A DNA stretch of 64,000 nucleotides from Clostridia bacterium (GTDB lineage: Bacteria; Bacillota; Clostridia; Christensenellales; Aristaeellaceae): contig JAFXVJ010000030.1 in assembly GCA_017524615.1 (NCBI GenBank), forward strand, positions 17,765-81,764, written 5' to 3'. The position numbers and the translations under genes are program-made. Below are positions 58,686 through 64,000 of this stretch, one piece after another; position 1 is the stretch's first letter, and every line of letters begins with the position of its first letter. The notes below the pieces were generated by a model. That model was not told the DNA's origin, did not search any database, and was given only the letters and a program-made list of their open reading frames with translations.

Positions 58686-60545
58686 TCACGGAAGAACGCT
58701 CTGGCGTTCCAGCAGGGTGAGCAGATAAATGAACTCTTCCTTGTAGGGATCGCCGGTCACGGAGGCGCAATCCCGGGCCAAATCCAGGGCAGAGGCATAG
58801 GAGGCGGTGCCGGCAAATTCGCTGTTCCGCAGCAGCATGGCAGTTTCCGCCACAGCCGCGGCGAACTTCATGTTGTCGGACAGTTCCCCTACGGGTTCGC
58901 CGATCAGAGGATAGGTTTCCAGTTCGCTTTCGTCATGGCCGGGCCGCTTATAGCGGATGTTGAGCGTGAGCCATTCGCCGTCCGCGCTGCCCGTGGGGGT
59001 GGACTGATACTTGCTCTGGGGCGTGTTCAGCTCCATAGTGCTTCCCACCGGCACGATTTCGTACAGGGCCGTTACCCGATGCCCGCTGCCGATTTCGCCG
59101 CCATCCTTGGTATCGTCGGCAAAGTCCTCCGCAGCCATGAGCCGATCTTCGTAGCCGATGAGCCGGTACGCAAGCACGATGGCGGGGTTAAAGTCCACCT
59201 GCAGCTTCACATCCCGGGCCACTTCGATCATGGTGCCGCCTGCTTCCGCGACCAGGGCCCGACGGGCTTCGAAAATGGAATCCAGGTAGTAATAGTTGCC
59301 GTCGCCGTAATCGGCCAGGGCTTCCAGCTTGTTGTCCTTATAATTGCCGTAGCCCACGCCCAGCATGGTGAGCTTCACGCCGTTTTCCTTCTTTTCCATC
59401 ACCAGCCTGGCCAGATCGCCTTCGCTGGTCATGCCCACGTTAAAGTCGCCGTCGGTAGCCATGAGGATGCGGTTCACGCTGCCCTCTGTGGCATAGCGCT
59501 CCGCGATTTCATAGGCGGTTTGGATCCCCGCGGCGCTGTTGGTGGAGCCGCCGGCTTCCAGGCCGGAGATGGCCTCCATGATGCGCACTTTGTCCGCCGC
59601 GGGCACACCGGAAAGCACCACCTGGTCCCGGGAAGCATAGGTCACGATGGACACGGTGTCGGTGGGCTCCAATTCTTCCAGCAGCATCAGGAAGGCGCGC
59701 TTGACCAGATCCAGCCGGTCGGAGCCGAACATGCTGCCCGATACGTCGATCAGGAACACCAGATTGTGCCGGGGCCGGTTTTCCGATGTAACGGCCTGGG
59801 CCTGCAGGCCGATCTGCAGCAGCAGGGTATCCGGATTCCAGGGGCAGTGCGCCAATTCCATATACACGCCCAAGGGGCTGTCGCCCTGAGGCGCCGGATA
59901 ATTATAATGGAAATAATTCAGCATTTCTTCCACGCGCACCGCATCCTGGGGCACGATCTGGCCCGAGAGGATCAGCGACCGCAGCATGGCGTAGGACGCG
60001 GTGTCCACATCCGCCGCGAAGGTGGACAGGGGAGCGGCGGACACGCTTTGAAAGCCGTTTTCCCGGATGAACGTGTATTCGTTGGTGTTCCATTCTTCCG
60101 GCACGCCCCATCCGGACGCGGCGGGCAGACCGGTGTTCATGGGCAGCATCGCCATGGCGGAGCGGCTGTAAACCGCGCCGGACGCCTCATAGACGTAGCA
60201 GTCTGCGCCATCTTCATCCCAATAATCGCCCTGAGACTGGATGACCAGTTCCTTTGCGGCGTCTGAAAACAGCACCTTCCAGGTGATCTGATCCACCATG
60301 CCGGTATCCAGCAGATCGTTCCACTGCTGGAAGTAGCGCACGGCGTCTTCCGTAGCCTCATCAAAGATCCCGGTGGGATTGGCTTCCAGATAGCCCAATT
60401 CCTTCAGGCGTTCCTGGATCTGCCGCACCTCATCGCCCGTATCGCCCCGCTTCCAGATGGTATCTTCCGCCAGGGCGGGCAGCGCCGCGGTCAGCAGCAT
60501 CGCTACCGCCATCATACAAGCCAAAAGCCGTCCAAACTTTTTCAT
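58686..60545 (-). CDS. secreted VWA protein (YfbK-like) with N-terminal PG-binding domain
   Basis: A 619-residue exported protein. Signal peptide (ends near LPALAED, residue 27), PG_binding_1 domain (WKRGDTGDEVRQIQERLKEL, about 30-90), a VWF-N segment (TFAADVDTASYAMLRSLI), a VWA domain with MIDAS FLIDVSGSM near residue 265 and MATDGDFNVG, and a C-terminal DUF3520-like region (about 440-600). The YfbK family is of unknown function; the PG-binding module indicates wall attachment. CAAGGAGG precedes the ATG at 60545. Confidence 0.88.
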   Translation of the reverse strand: MKKFGRLLACMMAVAMLLTAALPALAEDTIWKRGDTGDEVRQIQERLKELGYLEANPTGIFDEATEDAVRYFQQWNDLLDTGMVDQITWKVLFSDAAKELVIQSQGDYWDEDGADCYVYEASGAVYSRSAMAMLPMNTGLPAASGWGVPEEWNTNEYTFIRENGFQSVSAAPLSTFAADVDTASYAMLRSLILSGQIVPQDAVRVEEMLNYFHYNYPAPQGDSPLGVYMELAHCPWNPDTLLLQIGLQAQAVTSENRPRHNLVFLIDVSGSMFGSDRLDLVKRAFLMLLEELEPTDTVSIVTYASRDQVVLSGVPAADKVRIMEAISGLEAGGSTNSAAGIQTAYEIAERYATEGSVNRILMATDGDFNVGMTSEGDLARLVMEKKENGVKLTMLGVGYGNYKDNKLEALADYGDGNYYYLDSIFEARRALVAEAGGTMIEVARDVKLQVDFNPAIVLAYRLIGYEDRLMAAEDFADDTKDGGEIGSGHRVTALYEIVPVGSTMELNTPQSKYQSTPTGSADGEWLTLNIRYKRPGHDESELETYPLIGEPVGELSDNMKFAAAVAETAMLLRNSEFAGTASYASALDLARDCASVTGDPYKEEFIYLLTLLERQSVLP

Positions 60546-60707
60546 GGTTGCATCCTCCTTGATTTCGCGTTCACGTCCCGGCAGGCTGCCGGTCACGTCC
60601 GGTCATCACTTTCACCCTATCAGACGAGCGCGAAAGAAAAAAGTTCCATGTTTTTGAAAAAAACGTTTGGATCGCGATGAGGGACCGGCGCCGGCTGTTC
60701 AGCCCCG

Positions 60708-61580
60708 TCATTCGCTCATGCCGCGGAAGCCCTTACCAATGATTTCACTGGATGAGGTGATGGTGATAAAGGAATGGGGATCCGTGGTGCGGACGAACAT
60801 CTGAAGCCTGATGGCCTGGGAACGGCTGACGACGGTCATGATGATCTTGTGCTCCTTATGGGAGAAGGCCCCCTGCCCGTCGGTGACCGTGGCGCTGTGG
60901 TGCAGGACGTTCATGATGTAATCACAGATGGGCTGCGGATGATCCGTGATGATTTGAAATACCTTGTAGGTGCGCAGGTTGTCCATCACCGTGTCCACCA
61001 TGATGGATTTGAGGAACAGCCCGAACAGGGAAAACAGGCCCGTTTCCATCCCGAAGGTGAAGCAGGAGCCCACCGCCACCGCCAGGTCGGCCAGGGCCAG
61101 GCTGAGGCCGATGTTCATGTGGGAATATTTTTTCACCAGCATGGCAATGATGTCCGTGCCGCCGGAGGAGGCGTTCACGTCAAACAGGATGGCGGAGCCC
61201 ACTGCGGGCAATCCCACCGCGAACATCAGTTCCAGCACGGGTTGGCTGGTCATGGGCGATGCCATGGGGATATACCTTTCAAACAGCCAGGTGAGGATGG
61301 AGGAGGCCACGGTGGCATACGCGGTGCGCAGGCCAAACCCCCGCCCCAGAAACACCGCGCCTACCAGCAGCAGCAGGAAATTCAGGATCAGGTTCAGGGT
61401 GGCGGTGGTCAGGGTCGGAATGTAGTTCGCCGCCAGAATGGAAATACCGCTGACGCCGCCGGTGGTAAAGTGATTGGGAAACTTGAAAAAGTATACGCCC
61501 AGGGCCACCAGCAGCGTGCCCAGGTTCAGCTGCAGCATTTCCAGCCACCATTTTTTCGTAAACAACTGCTTTTCTTCCAT
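60708..61580 (-). CDS. YitT family membrane protein
   Basis: A 290-residue protein with five or six transmembrane helices (DUF161), including FPNHFTTGGVSGISILAANY and NASSGGTDIIAMLVKK, followed by a C-terminal cytoplasmic DUF2179 domain (residues 205-290, ALFCHY-type ligand region seen as HKIIMTVVSRSQAIRLQ). Function unknown; common in Firmicutes. Its ATG overlaps the stop of the upstream hydrolase gene (TGATG), so the two are coupled. Confidence 0.88.
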   Translation of the reverse strand: MEEKQLFTKKWWLEMLQLNLGTLLVALGVYFFKFPNHFTTGGVSGISILAANYIPTLTTATLNLILNFLLLLVGAVFLGRGFGLRTAYATVASSILTWLFERYIPMASPMTSQPVLELMFAVGLPAVGSAILFDVNASSGGTDIIAMLVKKYSHMNIGLSLALADLAVAVGSCFTFGMETGLFSLFGLFLKSIMVDTVMDNLRTYKVFQIITDHPQPICDYIMNVLHHSATVTDGQGAFSHKEHKIIMTVVSRSQAIRLQMFVRTTDPHSFITITSSSEIIGKGFRGMSE

Positions 61581-62365
61581 CAGCGGCCAAACCCCATTTC
61601 CAGCAGCCACCGGCAGCAGTCGCCGCCCCAGGACGCGGCGGGGATCAGTTCTTGTCCCAGGCCGACACCGTGATGCCCCCGGGGATACACATGCAATTCA
61701 AACGGCACGCCGTGATCCGCCAGGGCCTGAGCCAAAAGCAGGCTGTTCTGCACCGGCACCGACCCGTCCTCCGCCGTGTGCCACAGGAAGGCGGGCGGCG
61801 TATCGCCGGTGACGTTCAATTCCGCGGAGAAGAAGCGGGCCGAATCCTCATTTTCCCAATCCTCTCCCAGCAGGCTTTTCCGGGAATCCAGATGGGTGTA
61901 TTTGCCGAAGGAAACCACGGAATAGCAGGAAATGAAGGCGTCCGGCCGGGAGGACAGGCGGGCGATGGGATCGTCGCTGGCGGGATCCCCGGCATCATAA
62001 TGCACCGCGGCCGTGCAGCACAGGTTGCCGCCCGCCGAGAAGCCCAGGATGCCCACCTTGCCGTATCCCAGGGAACGGACGGTGCGGATAGCGCGGCCCG
62101 CGTCCGTCCAGGGCGCCAGGCAATGGCAGGGCACCACGCGATAATCCAGCACATAGGCGGCAATGCCCTGGCTGTTCAGCATCCGCGCGACAGGCGCCCC
62201 CTCGTGATCCGCCTTTGTCACGTATCCGCCTCCCGGGCACACGACCACCGCGCCCCGGGCGCCCGGCGCCGGGAACGCGCGCAAAGAGGGCTGCGCCTGG
62301 CTGGGACTGTATTCGCTGTAGGGCGCTGTGCCCTGCCACAATCGCACGGTTTCTTCTTTCATCAT
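61580..62365 (-). CDS. alpha/beta hydrolase (acetylxylan esterase/lipase type)
   Basis: A 261-residue cytoplasmic esterase. Oxyanion region VVVCPGGGYVTKADHEG near residue 42, nucleophile elbow GILGFSAGGNL with Ser near residue 111, the Asp region FLWHTAEDGSVPV, and catalytic His in YPRGHHGVGLG. Matches esterases related to Axe/BD-FAE that deacetylate plant oligosaccharides. No signal peptide. First of two coupled genes with yitT; the second Met at 62362 could also start. Confidence 0.88.
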   Translation of the reverse strand: MMKEETVRLWQGTAPYSEYSPSQAQPSLRAFPAPGARGAVVVCPGGGYVTKADHEGAPVARMLNSQGIAAYVLDYRVVPCHCLAPWTDAGRAIRTVRSLGYGKVGILGFSAGGNLCCTAAVHYDAGDPASDDPIARLSSRPDAFISCYSVVSFGKYTHLDSRKSLLGEDWENEDSARFFSAELNVTGDTPPAFLWHTAEDGSVPVQNSLLLAQALADHGVPFELHVYPRGHHGVGLGQELIPAASWGGDCCRWLLEMGFGR

Positions 62366-62430
62366 GGGGATTGTCTCCTTTGTTGCGTATCGGGCCGTCC
62401 GGACGCACCGCCCGGTTTTTTCTGCCTTTT

Positions 62431-62459
62431 ACTTTACACCATTTTGGCCGGAACTGCAA
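62431..62459 (-). promoter_or_regulatory. Promoter of the esterase-yitT unit
   Basis: On the minus strand TTGCAG (62454-62459), 17-bp spacer, TAAAGT (62431-62436). The rest of the 62366-62688 gap has no gene; TATACT at 62645-62650 may be the -10 for the SPFH gene but lacks a -35. Confidence 0.6.
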
Positions 62460-62688
62460 CAGGGAAAACCGCGCTTTTATCCGGCCACGGTGCCGGTGGG
62501 GCGTCCAGCGGGCGGCATACACTCCTTTTCGTGTTTTTCTCATTTTCTTCTCGCTTTTTGGCCGATCAACCCGTCTGCCTGACAGTTCAGCCGCGTTTTT
62601 GTATTTTTTGTCGCTTTTTTCTGGCGCGATCATCCCATTGATGATATACTGTTCCCGTCAAACGAACCAAAGCAAGGAGGACACATCC

Positions 62689-63633
62689 ATGAATTATCAA
62701 TCCAATTCCGCTAAGGCGCCCCAGGGCCTGAGCCGCAAGGGCGTGATCCGGCTGGTGACCGTGGGGCTGATCGTGCTGCTGGCCATCGTGCTGTTTAATC
62801 TGTGCACCGTGCAGGTGCCCACCGGCAACACCGCCATCATCACCACCTTCGGCAAGGTGGAGGACTATACCCTGGAAGCTGGCTTCCACGTAAAAAGCCC
62901 CTTCCAGCAGATCACCCTGATGGATAACCGGGAGCAGAAAACCGCCTTTTCCACCCAGGCCTTCTCCAGCGACATTCAGCAGGTGGATATCATCGGCTCC
63001 ATCAACTATGCGATCAACAAGTCCACCGCGATGAACCTGTTTAAGGAGGTTGGCACCGATTACTTCAACAAGCTCATCAATCCCCGGATGCTGGAGAATA
63101 CAAAAGCTGTGTTTTCCAAGTATACCGCGGAAAACCTGGTCAGCGCCCGGGAGCAATTGTCCATTCAGATCCGGGATAACCTGAGCAAGGAAATGGAGCG
63201 CTACGGCATCACCATCATCTCCGTATCCATCGAGAACATTGACTTTACCGATGCTTTCACTGACGCGGTTGAGGCCAAGCAGGTGGCCGCCCAGCGGAAA
63301 CTGCAGGCAGAAATCGAGCAGGAGCAAAAAACCATGGAAACCCAGCAGCAGGCCGAGCGCCAGAAGATCGAGGCGGACGCCAAGGCCGAAGTGGTGAAGA
63401 TCAACGCTGACGCGGAAGCCTATTCCACCAAAGTGAAGGCGGAAGCTGAGGCCGAGGCCAACCGGAAAATCGCCGAATCCCTGACGGATAACCTGATCCA
63501 GTTCACGCAGGTAAACCAGTGGAACGGCCAGCTGCCCACCTATGTGTCCGGCGGTGCGGCGGAAGCCCTGCCCGTGCTGTCCCTGAATACTGCCGGAGAA
63601 ACGAACGGCGGGACGGACGCGACGGCGGAATAA
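62689..63633 (+). CDS. SPFH/prohibitin family membrane protein (HflC-like)
   Basis: A 314-residue protein with one N-terminal transmembrane helix (VIRLVTVGLIVLLAIVLFNL), the SPFH domain (VPTGNTAIITTFGKVEDYTL to about residue 190), and a long coiled coil rich in Glu, Gln, Ala and Lys (AEIEQEQKTMETQQQAERQK; about 195-265). Such proteins form membrane microdomain assemblies and can modulate FtsH-type proteases. No HflK partner is visible. AAGGAGG precedes the ATG at 62689. Confidence 0.9.
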   Translation: MNYQSNSAKAPQGLSRKGVIRLVTVGLIVLLAIVLFNLCTVQVPTGNTAIITTFGKVEDYTLEAGFHVKSPFQQITLMDNREQKTAFSTQAFSSDIQQVDIIGSINYAINKSTAMNLFKEVGTDYFNKLINPRMLENTKAVFSKYTAENLVSAREQLSIQIRDNLSKEMERYGITIISVSIENIDFTDAFTDAVEAKQVAAQRKLQAEIEQEQKTMETQQQAERQKIEADAKAEVVKINADAEAYSTKVKAEAEAEANRKIAESLTDNLIQFTQVNQWNGQLPTYVSGGAAEALPVLSLNTAGETNGGTDATAE

Positions 63634-63647
63634 TACCATTCTTCTTC

Positions 63648-64000
63648 TAAGATCCAAATTGGCAAGGATGAAAAAAGAGCAAAGGGACGACGGGGTATTC
63701 TCTTTAGCCCGAAAGAGAACCAGAAAGGGCGCTATAACGGCGGCGATCATCGTATAGCTTCTGGCCCGGCCGCTGAAAGCGGCCAACCCGGATGCAAAGC
63801 ATCCGGGGAAAGCCGGGGGATCATCCCCAGGGAAAAGCTCGCTTTTCTCTGGGGATGATCCCGGCTTTCATTGGGCCAGAAGCCCCAAACGTTCGCAATC
63901 CCAGCGTAACACGCGACAATTCCTTGGTTCTATCGATCAAGCAGCTTCGCGAGGAGTGGGTCCAGGGGATCATCCCCTGGCGCGGGGTTCAGGGGCCGCG
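63648..64000 (+). repeat. Dispersed structured element, copy B (cut by window end)
   Basis: 353 nt aligned end to end with 20014-20367, differing at roughly a dozen positions and one indel. All stems are kept. In the long arm C63827 pairs with G63852 where copy A has T-A, a compensatory change. The hairpin loop of the second inner stem differs (GATGCAAAGCATC against GATGCATTGCATC), leaving pairing intact. It starts only 14 nt after the SPFH stop with no separate terminator between, so it would be co-transcribed as a 3' region. Confidence 0.8.

Noticed and set aside
58280-58720. 146-residue plus-strand frame after hpf
   Set aside because: It begins inside the hpf terminator hairpin and shows no protein features.

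Overview
The window is about 64 kb of high-GC bacterial DNA with dense operons and AGGAGG-type ribosome sites. The gene set points to a fermentative member of the Clostridia (Bacillota): a fused IspH–ribosomal S1 protein, a long hibernation factor, pyrophosphate-type phosphofructokinase, YitT, TIGR04086 and YhaM proteins, and a YolD/Y-family polymerase pair. An uncultured gut or rumen lineage is likely, but that is inference. I found no rRNA, tRNA, prophage, CRISPR array or transposase gene.

Layout. 1-6.6 kb (+): a glycolytic operon (NagB-like, pgi, fba, PPi-type pfk, divergent tpi, LarA-like), then a TSUP exporter. 7.6-16.8 kb (-): an ADP-ribosylglycohydrolase, a VWA protein, a small HD hydrolase and a macrodomain protein, followed by HAD, dus, YolD, a ferredoxin-type aldo/keto reductase, a Y-family polymerase and an AlkZ-like protein. 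17-18.5 kb (-): a TM1266-type regulator and an orphan substrate-binding protein behind a leader that can form mutually exclusive hairpins. 18.6-24.4 kb: ackA, a polysaccharide deacetylase, rpmB, murC and a membrane protein. 24.6-25.1 kb: two tandem 231-bp MITE-like elements. 25.4-35.4 kb: ispH-rpsA, a PIG-L protein, a Gld-type ABC operon and galM. 35.8-44.6 kb: an SH3-repeat protein, a polyamine uptake operon with its XRE-cupin regulator, and two phosphodiester-glycosidase paralogues separated by a potD remnant. 44.7-48.9 kb (-): a second deacetylase, a lipoprotein, YhaM, a ferritin-like protein and a DUF1858 protein. 49.1-53.5 kb: a Zur-znuACB zinc operon. 53.8-63.6 kb: a frameshifted sugar isomerase, an esterase, L-lactate dehydrogenase, long HPF, a VWA surface protein, YitT, an alpha/beta hydrolase and an SPFH protein.

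The strongest unexplained signal is a dispersed element of about 354 nt present at 20014-20367 and again at 63648-64000, where the window cuts it. It folds into a multibranched structure, and the two copies differ by a compensatory base-pair change. It looks like an unclassified structured RNA or RNA-bearing repeat. Other notable signals are the attenuator-like leader at 18.3-18.5 kb, the fossil of a potD-glycosidase tandem duplication at 43.2 kb, and a cluster of ADP-ribose- and alarmone-hydrolase homologues at 7.6-10.9 kb.

Metabolically, hexose phosphates enter pgi/pfp/fba/tpi, with a PPi-sparing phosphofructokinase predicted, and leave as acetate (ackA) and lactate (ldh). Zinc and polyamine uptake each sit behind a predicted dedicated repressor with recognisable operators.
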